DNA from: Symbiodinium natans
Lineage: Eukaryota > Sar > Dinophyceae > Suessiales > Symbiodiniaceae
DNA: 57,500 nt
Assembly: GCA_905221605.1 (NCBI GenBank)
Contig: CAJNDS010002490.1
Location: 680,001-737,500, forward strand
Direction of reading: 5' to 3'
Part shown: positions 1 through 10,926 of the stretch, one piece after another
Layout of the letters: every line of letters begins with the position of its first letter
Numbering within the stretch: the stretch's first letter is position 1
The notes under the pieces: generated by a model
Told to the model about the DNA's origin: nothing
What the model saw: the letters and a program-made list of their open reading frames with translations, nothing else
Database searches by the model: none
Program-made: the position numbers and the translations under genes

Positions 1-52
1 AAGCCTTACAAGCCCTACAAGCCCTACAAGCCCTACAAGCCCTACAAGCCTA
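1..52 (+). repeat. AAGCCCTAC nonamer repeat
   Basis: About six tandem copies of a 9-bp telomere-related unit at the window edge, followed directly by CCCTAAA-type units. Confidence 0.85.
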
Positions 53-163
53 TAAAGCCTGAACCCTAAACCCTAAAACCTGAACCCTAAACCCTGAACC
101 CTAAACCCTGAATCCTAAACCCAAATCCGATAAGGGGAACTTTTCCTGTCCAGGCTGACAGTT

Positions 164-258
164 CTTGGAGGTTCATGGGTACTTATAACCTCACTTCGAA
201 GTCTACTTAGAACCTACTTAGGGGACTTGGGGGGCTTATCAGTAGAGTTATCATGAAC
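164..258. mobile_element. MITE family A, 3' part replaced by telomere units
   Basis: Begins CTTGGAGGTTCATGGGTACTT, the family-A terminal repeat, and runs through the ACTTAGGGGGCTTA centre; the distal terminal repeat stops at TCATGAACCC where CCCTAAA units begin. Confidence 0.7.
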
Positions 259-634
259 CCTAAACCCTTAACCGTAAACCCTGAACCCTAAACCCTAAAC
301 CCTAAACCCTAAGCCCTAAACCCTAAACCCTACCAAGTTGTGGGATGCTGTGGGATGTTGTGAGTTGTGGGATGCTGTGGGGGTCCAGGACCCCGGTGCG
401 TGCGCTAAATTCTGCGCCATGTCTTGGGGCGTTTGTACCCTAAACCCTAAACCCCTGACCCAAAACCCTCAACCTTCAACCCGTAAGCCTAAACCCTAAG
501 CCCACAACTAAACCCTAAACCCATAACCCTAAACCCTAAACCCATAACCCTGAAATCTGGACCTTAAACCCAAACCCTAAACCCCAAACTCTAAGCCCGA
601 AAACGAATCTTCCAGCCCCCAAGCAGCAAGAACC

Positions 635-3600
635 GCATCTGGGGCCAAAGGCTCCATGAAGTAGCCGGCATTGTGGATGACGAGGTCTACCGGGCCCTGA
701 GCAATTGATCGTTTCGGGTTTGGGGCGAGGAGTCCAGAGGTTGAGGTTGGCTTGTTTAGAGTTTAGGGTTTAGGGTTTAGGGTTTGGGGTTTGGGGTTTA
801 GGGTTTAGGGTTTAGGGTTTAGGGTCTAGGGTTTAGGCTTATGGGTTTGGGGTGTAGGGTTTTGGGTTTAGGGTTTAGGGCTTCGAATTTTCGGGTTTAG
901 GGTTCGGGTTTGGGGTTCATAGGCTTCTAGGGGCTTTCAAACTTTTTAAGGACCGTTACAGGTTGCTGTCTTTACAAGCCTCTTGGAAACAGCCTCTTAT
1001 AGGAGTTCAATGGGACGCTACTCACTTTCTAAAACTGCCCTGAAATTCTAAGAATCGAGCTTGCGAGATTCTTTTCGGCCAGGAGAGGGGTGGGTAGTCA
1101 GAGAGCCGCAACCCCTAAACTCTAAACTCTAAACCCTGAAGCCTAATGCGTCACGCGGACTCTCCTGATTAGGGACTTTGTGTCAGCACGGAAGAAGAAG
1201 CAGACAGACGGCGCACTTCGGAAACTTCTGGAAGTGCGTCCCTGAACCCCAAAAACCCCAAACCCCAAACCCTGAACCCCAAATCCTAAACCCTAAACCG
1301 ACCTAAACCCCAAACCCTTTAAGCCCTAAACCCTATAAACCCTATAAACCCTATAAACCCTAAACCCCAAACTCTACACCCTGAAGCCGACGCCCTCAAC
1401 CCTCCCAAGCCCCCCCTAAGCCCCCTCAAGCCCCCCAAGCCCCCTAATATGGTCATAAGTACAGCTACAAGTACAGTTATAGTTATAGTTATAATTGCCT
1501 AATAAGCACCCTGAACCTCCAAGTAAGGCAACGGCATCCAGCTCTTTCACCAGCTTGTCCATGGTTGCATTCTTTTGAACGTCGATGCCAGAAATGACCT
1601 GCAAAACGCTTTCTGCTAGTTGCTTAAGAAACCCCCCAAAACATAGAAAATACTCCCTGTATTGCCCTTTGTGGGGAAGAATATGTGTATCTCTTTGTCT
1701 GTTCATTATTTTGTTTATTAATATATGAAGGTATATGTATATATATATATATATATATATTGTGTGTGTGTTTTTGTATTTTGTTATTTTTTTTTTTGGG
1801 GGGGGGGGGGGTGGGGGTTCTTGAGCTTATCAACCTCAGGCTCTGAGGACTCCTAGTTCAAGGCCTTTTGGCGACAAAGCTGACAGAACATAGTACTTGG
1901 CGCGGGTCCTTTAAGTCCAAGGGTAGTTGCATGGTCCCGTAGTACGGGCCCTTAAACGAGTACCCCGTATATACCCCTTATTTACCCTCCACAAACTAAG
2001 GGCCCATGCATCAGAACCCTTTAAGCGATGTAAGGGAGCATCTTAAGGGCCCATTACACTACTACCCTTAGACCCCTTATATACCCTTATATACCCTAAA
2101 CCCTAACCCTAAACCCTAACCCTAAACCCTATACAACCCAAGGGCCCATACTTCAGGACCCTTTAGAGGAGGTAAGGGACCGTCAGATTCAGGGCCCTTG
2201 AAGCTACCCTTAGATTAAGGGCAAGGATCCATTGCTAACACCTAAACCGTACAGCCTACACCCTAAACCCTAAACCCTAAACCCCTAGATTAAGGGCAAA
2301 GATCCTGTCCTAACACCGTTCGCCTTGGCACAGCCGGCGGCGTCCAGGTCTTTGCTCGCACCCCGGCAGGTTCCAATCGTCTCGGCCTTGGTCGAAGTGC
2401 CACCTGGAACCCTCAACCCTCAACCCTAAAACCCTAAAACCCTAAACCCTAAACCCTTTGGCTTAGGGTTTAGGGACTTACCCCTGAACCCTACCAGCCC
2501 TCAACCCTAAACTCACCAGGTCCCGAAACTCTAAACCCTAAACCCCAAACCCCAAACCCTAAACCCTAAACCCTGGACACCTCAAATGGCAGCCCAAGTT
2601 TGGGCCTAATCTCCTGGGACTCTGCCTCGGACTTTCTAAAATTGTACCCTTGGGTTTGGGGGGGACCGCTTTGTAAGACCTCCACTTGGAGGTTCAGGGG
2701 TACTTATAGCCCCAATTCTGAGTCTCTATTTATAACCTACTTGGAGGCCTTCGGGTGTTCAGAAGTATACTTCGGGTGTTCAGAAGTATAGCTAGAACTA
2801 GGGTTATAGGTACCCTGATCCTCCAAGAAAGGGAAAGATAAGGTCCATATTGGGAGTATTTTAAGGGTACCTCTTCGGGGCACATCTTTGAGTCCCTGGA
2901 TTATCATGGGTGGAGGGCAGTTTATGTTTGGAGTCGTCAGGGCTCGAGGTTGGACTGCTGGCATCGGGTACCGACACTGAAAGGCTTAGGGTTTAGGGTT
3001 TAGGGTTTAGGGTTTAGGGTTTAGGGATTCGGGTTTAGGGTTTAGGGTTTAGGGATTCGGGTTTAGGGTTTAGGGTTTAGGGTTTAGGGTTTAGGGTTTA
3101 GGGTTTAGGGTTTAGGGATTCGGGGCAAGGGTTTAGGGAAGTTCAAACCCTGAGCCCCACTAAACCCCTTGCCCTGGCTTGGAAAGCGGACACCCTGTGC
3201 TATCAACTCCTTGGTGATGCATAGTCCGAGACCTGTGCGAGTTAAGGGCTTAGGGTTTAAGGTTTAGGGTTTAGGGTTTAAGGTTTAGGGCTTGGGGTTT
3301 GCGAATCAGGAATTATAGGGAGCTATAAGCTAGGGCTTTGGGGATTCGGGGATGTGTAGTTTGTAAACCCGCAACCCTCAACCCTAAACCCTGAACCCTA
3401 AACCCTAAACCCTAAAACCTGAACCCTAAACCCTGAACCCTCAACCGGCTGGGTCTCAGGGGGAAGCTTTCGGGGTGTAGAAACGAAGCCCAGACGCCAA
3501 TGTGGCTTGTCAATAGGGTTTAGGGTTTAGGCCTTCCCTAAACTCCTAAACCCTACTTGGAGGCGTATTACCCAAGTATAACTGTACTTATAACTGTGTA

Positions 3601-5044
3601 CGCAGAGCCATATTCGGGCACTTAAGGGGCTTATAAGTGGGTTATATAAGCTCGGTTATAATTGGTTAATAAGTACCATGAATCTCCAAGTAACCCTAAA
3701 CCCTAAACCCTAAACCCTAAACCCTAAACCCTAAACCCTACAGCTTAAACCGCTTAGGGGCCCTAAGCCCTGCAGATTGGATGTAGGGCAGCTGGCAGAT
3801 TCTCAACACGAAGACCAGGAAAGGCTTCCCTAAATCCTAATAGGGTTCGGGTTTGGGGTTTGGGGTTTAGGGTTTAGGGTTTAGGGTTTAGGGTTTAGGG
3901 TTTAGGGTTTAGGGGGTTTAGGGTTTAGGGAGCCTGAACCCGAAACCCTATTTTGGGAAACGACCCCTATGAGGTCGAAAAAATGATTACCGGGAATCCT
4001 CCGGCAAAATCCTTTACCTAGACCCAAGAGTACCCTAGGAATAAACAGGGTACCCTTTTGGGTCAAAGGGGCCTATGAGGGAACCTAAACCCTAACAAAA
4101 AGCTACTTACCATAAATCCTAAACCCTAAACCTCCCTAAACCCTAAACTTCCCTAAGCCCTAAACCCTAAACCCTAAACTCTGAACCCTAAACCACGCTG
4201 TAGTTGGAGGTTTTTAGAGTCGATTCCCGAGTTATTGGGTTTCTTGGGGCCGCGTGGATTCACATGCCTCCCCGTTCGGCTCTTGGAGGCTTGGGGTTTA
4301 GGGTTTAGGGTTTAGGGTTTACGGTTTACGGTTTAGGGTTTCGGGTTCAGGGCCCTGAAATCCTAAAAACGTAAACCGCAAACCCTCAACCCTCAACCCT
4401 AAGCTCAGCTACACCCTCGGGCTTGTCGATCGTTCTGCACGAAGCTAAGTAAGCTCTCCCCAATCTAGGCCTCGACTGGCCCCAACCACCAGCACCTTCT
4501 TACCTCAGAGGGTTTCGGGTTTAGGGATTTTATGGTTTAGGTTTAGTGTTTAGAGTTTAGCGCTTAGGGTTCAAGGCTTTCGAGGGCTTTCTGGGGTCTT
4601 CCAGGGTCTTGCTCGGCGTTTTTTGTTGGGGCTACGGGTTCGGAGGTTGTGCAGTCAGAGGGCTTTCGCGGACCGGGAGGCAGAGTTTTTGGTCTTTGCT
4701 CGGTTTAGGGTATAGGGTTTAGGGTTTAGGATTAGGGTTCGAGCGAGGATTTTTTTTGTCAATTTTTCTGGTTTTTTTTTGTGAATTTTCTTGCTTTTTC
4801 TTGCTTTTCTTGTGGTTTTCAGAACATGCCCTCCTGGTTCTGCGTGTCGTCCTCCTCTGGTGGGAATTCTTTTCTGTGCATTTTTTTGGTTTTTTTGGTG
4901 AATTTTGCTGGTTTTCAGCTTCCGATGGCCTCTCAGCGGCACCGCGTGTCCGGAACAGGTTCAAATCTCAACGTGCTACAACAACACATTACGTCCAACC
5001 CGTCGTCCTTTTGCAACTCGCGCTTGGAGCGTCGGGGCGGCCAT
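635..5044 (-). CDS. Short-chain dehydrogenase/reductase (SDR), 5' six exons; 3' end beyond window
   Basis: NAD(P)-dependent oxidoreductase of the Rossmann-fold SDR superfamily; substrate unknown. Six phase-linked exons: 5008-5044, 4471-4503, 3194-3232, 2324-2403, 1533-1598, 635-697 (318 nt, 106 codons). The ATG at 5044 is the first in frame and gives a short N-terminus before the first strand. Visible in order: a VLVVGASRGLGLC-type nucleotide-binding glycine motif split over exons 2-3, an IGTCR strand-2 end in exon 4, a GIDV acidic motif in exon 5, and VDLVIHNAGYF, the SDR NAG motif, in exon 6. The catalytic Ser/Tyr/Lys part would lie left of position 635 and is not in the window. Donors are GA (exon 1), GC (exons 2 and 4) and GT (exons 3 and 5). 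The exon 5 intron begins with a partial family-A MITE at about 1445-1526. The family call is firm; the subgroup is unknown. Confidence 0.88.
1919..2069. mobile_element. MITE family C
   Basis: Inverted ends AAGGGTAGTTGCATGGTCCC and CCCATTACACTACTACCCTT around TATATACCCCTTAT and CATCAGAACCCTTTAA core motifs shared with copies at 24848, 28677 and 29635. Confidence 0.8.
2076..2211. mobile_element. MITE family C, partial, with internal telomere units
   Basis: Distal half of family C (TATACAACCC, CATACTTCAGGACCC, AAGCTACCCTT). Between TATACC and TATACAACCC sits a run of CCCTAA/CCCTAAA units (about 2095-2133) absent from the copy at 48975-49090. Confidence 0.8.
2685..2827. mobile_element. MITE family A
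   Basis: CTTGGAGGTTCAGGGGTACTT at one end and GGTACCCTGATCCTCCAAG at the other; contains a duplicated TTCGGGTGTTCAGAAGTATA segment. Confidence 0.75.
2981..3130 (+). repeat. TTTAGGG array
   Basis: About 20 units with three interspersed ATTCGGG variants. It lies in the intron between SDR exons 3 and 4. Confidence 0.95.
3556..3690. mobile_element. MITE family A flanked by TA
   Basis: Starts CTTGGAGGCGTATTACC and ends GGTTAATAAGTACCATGAATCTCCAAG, with TA immediately outside both ends. It lies in the intron between SDR exons 2 and 3. Confidence 0.8.
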
Positions 5045-5305
5045 CGTTGGCCCCGACAGGACTCAAAAGCTAGTTAACGTCCGGGGCTGGTTCAAGAGGA
5101 ACCTCGGATGCTTCAATCTGAAACTTTGCTTCGATTTAGGGCTTACTGCGCATGTAGGCCGCAAACATTCTATCAGGATTTGCGGCTTATGGTGGACGGT
5201 TTGGGTCTTATTAGGCTCTACGGTTTGCGGGGTCAAGGTTGCTCCTCGTATCATTGCCCCTTCAGTCCGGAACTACGGCTTAGGGTTTAGGGTGTAGGGT
5301 GTGTT

Positions 5306-5587
5306 GCGGGAAGCGGGGGGTTGGGGGGGGCGCAGCCCCCCCCATCTGCAAACACGATTCTCGCATGATGGGTTTCCGAAAATGTGTGCATATGGCATAT
5401 GCTTTGAGGCAAGCTTGCACGGCTTCAGAAAGCGGGGGGGTTGGGGGGGGCGCAGCCCCCCCCATTTGCAAACACAATTCTCGCATGATGGGTTTCCGAA
5501 AATGTGACGATTCTCGCATGATGGGTTTCCGCAAAAGTGTGCATATGGCATATGCTTTGAGGCAAGCTTGCACGGCTTAAACAAAGC
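5306..5587. repeat. Tandem duplication with G-rich hairpin
   Basis: Two head-to-tail copies (about 5306-5432 and 5433-5587). Each has a GGGGGGG...GCGCAGCCCCCCC hairpin followed by a unique segment containing TTCTCGCATGATGGGTTTCC and CATATGGCATATGC. The second copy carries an extra internal repeat of the TTCTCGCATGATGGG part. Overlapping open frames on both strands only reflect the duplication. Confidence 0.85.
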
Positions 5588-5597
5588 GGGGGGGGGG

Positions 5598-6090
5598 TAT
5601 TTCTTTCTTTCTTTCTGTCTTTCTTTCTTTCTTTCTCTCTTTCTTTCTTTCTTTCTTTCTTTCTCTCTTTCTTTCTTTCTTTCTTTCTTTCTCTCTTTCT
5701 TTCTTTCTTTCTTTCTCTCTTTCTTTCTTTCTTTCTTCTTTCTTTCTTTCTTCTTTCTTTCTTTTTCCTCTTTCTTTCTTTCTTTCTTTCTCTCTCTTTC
5801 TTTCTTCGTATTTCTGTCTTGCTTTCCTTCTTTTTGTATCTTCCTTTTCTTTCTCTTCTCTTCCTTTCTTCTTTTTCTTCTCTTTCCCCTTTCTTCCTTT
5901 CTTCTTTCTTTAGTTTTCCTTCCGTTTTCTTCCTTTCTTCCTTTCTTCTTTCCTTTCTTCCTTTTCTTCCTTCTCTTCCTTTCTTTCCTTCTGTCTTTTC
6001 TTCCTTCTCCTTCCTTTCCTTGCGTCCTGCCTTCTTCCTTTCTTCCTTTCTTCCTTTCTTCCTTTCTGTCTTTCTGTCTCTCTTTCTTTC
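5598..6090 (+). repeat. (TTTC)n microsatellite, about 490 bp
   Basis: Nearly uninterrupted polypyrimidine tract with the TTTC unit, degenerating to TTCC variants after about 5760, followed by A-rich runs. It creates long Phe/Ser/Leu or Lys/Arg/Glu open frames on both strands, which are not genes. Confidence 0.95.
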
Positions 6091-6374
6091 TTGCTTAAAA
6101 AACAGAAAAAAAAACACAAAAAAAAACCAGAAAAAAACACAAAAAAAAACACCCTACCCATTAGGGTTTAGGGCTTAGGGCCCTGCAAAATACCCCTGCA
6201 AGGTGCATTGGTCCAAGGACTGGAAGCGTCAGTCCGCCTCCAACACGAAACTTCAGACACCGAGGCCTAAACCTTAAACCCTAAACCCTAAACCCTAAAC
6301 CCTAAACCCTAAACCCTAAACCCTAAACCCAGAAGGGCCTCTGATGCAGAGCCTTCGAACTGGGCCGCCAACGA

Positions 6375-6731
6375 CCCTAAACCCCAAATCCTAAACCCTA
6401 ACCCTAAACCCTAAGCCCTAAATCCTAAACCCTAACCCTAAGCCCTAAATCCTAAACCCTAAAACCTAAGCCCTAAACCCTAAACCCTAAGCCCTAAATC
6501 CTAAACCCTAAACCCTAAGCCCTAAATCCTAAACCCTAAACCCTAAGCCCTAAACCCTAAACCCTAAACCCTAAACCCTAAGCCCTAAATCCTAAACCCT
6601 AAACCCTAAACCCTAAACCCTAAGCCCTAAATCCTAAACCCTAAACCCTAAGCCCTAAACCCTAAACCCTAAACCCTGAACCCTGAACCCTAAACCCTAA
6701 ACCCTAAACCCTAAACCCTAGACCCTAAACC
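6375..6731 (-). repeat. CCCTAAA array with higher-order variants
   Basis: About 50 units with recurring CCCTAAG, TCCTAAA and CCCTGAA variants in a repeating order, suggesting local block duplication. Reads as TTTAGGG on the gene strand and directly abuts the stop of the minus-strand gene. Confidence 0.95.
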
Positions 6732-9540
6732 CTAGGAGCCCTTCAGCTGCCAAGGATTGGGCCCTTCAACCAGGAGCCGTCGTAGACGGAGTCGATGTCC
6801 AAGAACCGCCTCCAGGATTTAGGGTTTAGGGTTTGGGGTTTGGGGTTTAGGGTTTAGGGTTTAGGATTTAGGGTTGAGGGTTCAGGGTTTAGGGTTTTGG
6901 GGTTTGGGGGGAGGGGGAGGGGGGTCGGGGTTTAGGGCTTTAGGGCGGATGTGGGGTTTTAGGGCTTTAGGGTTGTGAGTTATGGCTTTGCCCGCTTCCG
7001 AGATATGCGGTGGCTCATTGCGCAAGCCCCTAAACCCTAAACCCTAAACCCTAAACCCTAAACCCTAAACCCTAAACCCTAAACCCTAAACCCTAAACCC
7101 TAAACCCTAAGATTCACATGCAGAACAGATCAACAAGGCCAGCAGGCCAAGTGCTAGGCACAGACCTCTTTCTCCCCTTACCCTAATTGGTGCCTACCGA
7201 AAATTCCGCCTTAAATGTATACATAGACATATAAACATACACATATACATATACACATATCCCCACAGGTTCGTTTGTTTGTTGCACTCAACCCTTCTAA
7301 GTTTTTACCCTTGAAGCTCTGGCGAAACCTTGAAGCCCTAAACCCTAAACCCTACAAACCCTACCCCTCGTCCTGAAACCCGATTAGGGGCACATTGACA
7401 TAGCATGGGTATCTTGGGTACCTTATTCGGAAGTCGGTTAGGGGTATGATTTAGGCCCCTGTACTCTCAACCCTAAACCCTAAACCGTGCGCCGGGGCGC
7501 TGGTTCTTCTCGTCCTTTGCCCTTTGAAAGCGGGCCACCTTGCCAGGCGCTGATATCCTACTCCTCCCCCCCCCCAAAGAAAAAAGATCTAGCATCTTCC
7601 TGATAGAGGGAATATCTAGGCTGCCCAGTAACGTAGGCTTAAAAAGGGTGCCCTTTTTTGCTTAAAGGGCTTACAAGGGAACCTAAACCCCCCAAAAAAA
7701 GGAATAAGGGTACTACTGGGCATCCTAGATATAGAGATCGCTGTCTTTCATTTTGTTGCGGGTTCTTAAGTATCAGGGTTCAGGCTTTGAAAGGCGGAGC
7801 CGAGGCAGCTGTGGGACCTTTGCAGTCTCATGGCCCGAGGGCGTAGGTCATGGGGGAAAGCCAAATGGGGTTTAGGGTTTAGGGTTTAGGGTTTATGGGG
7901 GTTTACGATAATTGGGGTACCGTATGAGGTCCTTTTTACACAGGGATCCTACTTTCTGGGAGTCTATATTAGGTGTCCCTTGTTTTCGTACACTCTCATA
8001 GTCTCTAACATCACACCCCCGGCCAGCTTTTTGTTCTTGTGGAACTTTCACTGGCCACTTGCATTTCAGGGGTTAGGCTTCTCGAGGACCCTGCATACCG
8101 AGATTGCATTTGTACCCCTTCTACCCTGAACCCTACTTGGCTGCACTTTGGGGGGGTAGCCAAAAAAATGAATTTTTAGCTGGCTTCTTAAGAAGCCCAA
8201 GAAACCCAAAAAAGGTAAGGATCTAAAGTTACAGCAAAGCACCACAAAGCCTAAGCCCCCAAACGCTGAACCCTAAACCGGGCACCTGGTCGGCAAGGCT
8301 ATACTTCCGCTCCGGCACCGGCTCGGCGTGTGCCTGCTCCCCAAAAGAGCCCAATACTCCTTAAATAAGGAATATACCTTAAATCATAAAGGGATCCTTA
8401 ATATGATTTATGGAATATTCCTTAATTAAGGGGTATTGGGCTCTTTGGGTCTTGGCAGGCACGGAAGAAGAGGGCTTGAGGGGGTTTAGGGTGTAGGGTA
8501 CGTGCAGGTTAAGTTTTTAGGGTAAGCCTGGGGTTTAGGCATTGAACGCAGCCCACCCCAAGACCGCCCAAACACTACTCACGGCGAGCCAAGCCGGAGC
8601 CATCCCAAACCAAGCCATGTTGCCCAACTCTTGAAAGTTGAAACCCTTGGATCAGTGGTTCAGTGGAATTCCGGGTCACTTCAGGCCAGAAGGCAAAGAA
8701 ACGCCCTTCAACGCTTGCGCTGAGACCTTCCGCTGGGCCTCCAAAAGCCTCCCAAGCAGCCTCCAAAGACAATCAAACAGCCCTAGACCCTAAACCCTAA
8801 GCCCTAAACCCTAAACCCTTCCAGTGCCACGAGGCTACTACTGATTCGAAGTGCCTTTCATTGAATATGAACTGATTGTGCAGCCGTCCACTCTGGATAG
8901 CCTAGGGTTTAGGGTTTGGGGTTTGGGGCTTGGGGTTTAAGGTTTAGGGTTTAGGGAGAGACACTTCTGGAAGGCCCCAAGAAGTCTTGAAAAGGTCCCT
9001 GGAAGGTCGGAAGGCTGAAATTTTGCGGCCAATCCAAGGGGCCCTGGAGCAGGGGCCCGGAGCGGAGCCCAATGCCCCTTAATAAATGAAATATACCTCA
9101 AGTTCTCAAGGGATCCTTATCTTGATTTAAGGAATACTCCCTATTGACTGGGGCTCCTTGGGTAGCTCTAACCTCCAAACAAGGGCGTAGAGTTTAGGGT
9201 TTAGGGTTTAGGGTTTAGGGTTTAGGGTTTAGGGTTTAGGGTTTAGGGTTTAGGGTTTAGGGGTTTAGACGTGACCGGTTTGGGGTATTAAGGTTGTGGA
9301 AGCTTCGGGGTGCTTTTGTCCGGATGGAGCGTCCCAGGGCTGAGGCTGTTCGGGTTTCAGAGTTTGGGGCTCAGGGTTCTTGAGTTGAGGGTGTGGAGCT
9401 CAGGGTTAAGGGTTTAGGGTTTAGGGATTAGGGTTTAGGGTTTAGGGTTTAGGATTTAGGTTTCGAAATCTGGACGATCGAGTTTAGGGGATGGCACAGT
9501 CGAGCGCCTTCTTCGCAGTGGCGGCAGACAGGCCAACGGC
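6732..9540 (-). CDS. Multi-exon gene of unknown function
   Basis: Not recognised. Six exons link in phase: 8965-9043, 8817-8901, 8727-8782, 8286-8333, 7486-7538, 6987-7029. A seventh at 6732-6809 ends in TAG (6732-6734). An exon at 9496-9540 (AVGLSAATAKKALDC) lies upstream, but its link to 9043 is not resolved. Visible composition: an aromatic-rich segment (NQFIFNERHF, SWHWKGLFDCLW), an amphipathic helix (LLGRLLEAQRK) and a charged stretch (VARFQRAKDEKNQR), suggesting a mostly helical soluble protein. Donors of exons 8817 and 7486 are G|GTTTAGGG, so a telomere-type array begins at the splice site; the acceptor at 7030 is TTTAG|G. The terminal exon is open in other frames, so the C-terminus is uncertain. 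Confidence 0.55.
7028..7110 (-). repeat. CCCTAAA array at a splice acceptor
   Basis: Twelve almost perfect units. On the gene strand the array ends TTTAG|G at the exon starting at 7029. Confidence 0.95.
8344..8446. mobile_element. MITE family B
   Basis: Inverted ends AAAGAGCCCAATACTCCTTA and TAAGGGGTATTGGGCTCTTT around a GGGATCCTTAAT centre. Sits in an intron just upstream of the exon 8286-8333. Confidence 0.9.
9064..9155. mobile_element. MITE family B, diverged
   Basis: GGAGCCCAATGCCCCTTAAT at one end, GACTGGGGCTCC at the other, with the GGGATCCTTAT centre. Confidence 0.75.
9188..9265 (+). repeat. TTTAGGG array
   Basis: Eleven near-perfect units. Confidence 0.95.
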
Positions 9541-9898
9541 CTTAACTCTGAAACCCAAAAGCTCAAATCCTAAACCCCATAAACCTCAAACCCTACACCC
9601 TAAAAACCCTAAACCCTAAACTCTAAACCCTAAACCTCAGCTCCCGAATCCCAAATCCTACATCCTAAGTCCTAAGCCCTGCGGCAGGATGGAGCGGTGA
9701 GAAGTCGGCTTTCGAGTTCAGTGTTTCATTAGGGTTTGGGGTTTAGGGTTTAGGGGTCAGGGTTTAGGATTTAGCATTTAGGGTTTAGGGGTCTTGGGCT
9801 AACAAACTTATATATATATATATATACAGATGTACAAATAAATAAATATATATTTATATATACACACATTTATTTCTTCATAATAAGGTGTATACGAA

Positions 9899-9937
<39 letters not shown>

Positions 9938-10194
9938 GCTACCCCCCCAGCGACCTACCCTTTCTAGGCCTTTTTCGGCCTTTTTAACAAAAAATAACAA
10001 AGAAGGCCCAAAAGTCGCGTAGTTAATCACCGGGTAATGAAGGACAGTTACTGGGACACCCACCTCACAGACCCCGATAAGCTAGCATTGGAAGAATCTA
10101 CATTTTGAATCTGAAGCGGACAATGCTGTTTTTAGATGTTTAGATCAGTGTTTTTTCTATGCAAATTGTGCGTTTCAAGGGCAATTAATGTTTT

Positions 10195-10925
10195 GTTGAG
10201 CAACTAATTTATTTATACAATTGTGTTTGTACGAGGCAAAGTATTAATCAAATAGTGAAACATTTTTCTTGGTTCTATGCGAATTTAGCTACTAGAGTTA
10301 TTATTAAGCAAAGAGCCCAATTTGACTCAAGTGAATGCTATTTAAAGGAGCATACTCAACCAAGATACGAAATAAAAACCATTTTCAACCAAAAAATGGC
10401 AAAGTGTGCGTCTAACGTGCAAATACTGTATTTATACAATTGTGTTTGTACTAGGCAAAGTATGCTCTCTGAAAAGTCCACTGAAATACCTTATGTTTAC
10501 ATATTCATGAACCGTTTTTCTTTTTGAAATAATCATTTTATGCGAATTTAGCTACTAGAGTAATTATTAAGCAAATAGCCCAATTTGACTCAAGTGAATA
10601 CCATTTAAAGGACCATACTCAACCAAAATACGAAAGAAGCACCATATTCAACCAAAATATGGCAAAGTGTGGTTTAAAGGGCAAATAGTGCTTTGTTGAG
10701 CAACTAATGCATTGAAACAGTTGCGTTTATACCAGGCAAAGTATTATTGAAGTACTATCTGCAAAGTCAAATGAAACACCTTATGTTTACATATTCATGA
10801 AACAATTTTTTTGAAGTATTCATTCTATGCGAATTTAACTACTAGAGGAATTCTTAAGCAAATAGCCCAATTTGACTCAAGTGAATACTATTTAAAGGAC
10901 CATACTCAACCAAATACGAAATAAA
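10195..10925. repeat. AT-rich tandem repeat, three units of about 265-285 bp
   Basis: Shared landmarks recur in order: a TTGTTGAGCAACTAAT segment, ATGCGAATTTAGCTACTAGAG at 10277, 10541 and 10828 (third copy slightly changed), and CCCAATTTGACTCAAGTGAA followed by CATACTCAACCAA. The spacing gives periods near 264 and 287 bp. Base composition is sharply AT-rich compared with the flanks and there are no telomere-type units inside. Confidence 0.8.
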
Positions 10926-10926
10926 C

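Larger units (their letters stand above)
5045..6731. other. Intergenic spacer between SDR start and the upstream gene's stop
   Basis: It separates the SDR start codon from the stop of the next minus-strand gene and would hold the SDR promoter and leader. It contains AT/GC-mixed unique sequence to 5290, a duplicated G-rich block (5306-5587), a TTTC microsatellite, and telomere-type arrays at 6265-6330 and 6375-6731. Unique islands at 6190-6262 and 6329-6376 are open in several frames on both strands and could be extra exons, but no frame could be fixed. No dinoflagellate spliced-leader sequence or other RNA gene was seen. Confidence 0.5.

Noticed and set aside
5425-6178. Long Lys/Arg/Glu and Phe/Ser/Leu frames
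   Set aside because: Product of the TTTC microsatellite; no domain and no splice context.
1-6800. A chromosome end (true telomere)
   Set aside because: Arrays are short, degenerate, occur in both orientations, and continue across the whole window between coding exons.
7658-7846. Plus-strand frame of 62 codons
   Set aside because: Overlaps a degenerate inverted-repeat element and telomere-like flanks; no splice-consistent neighbours on the plus strand.
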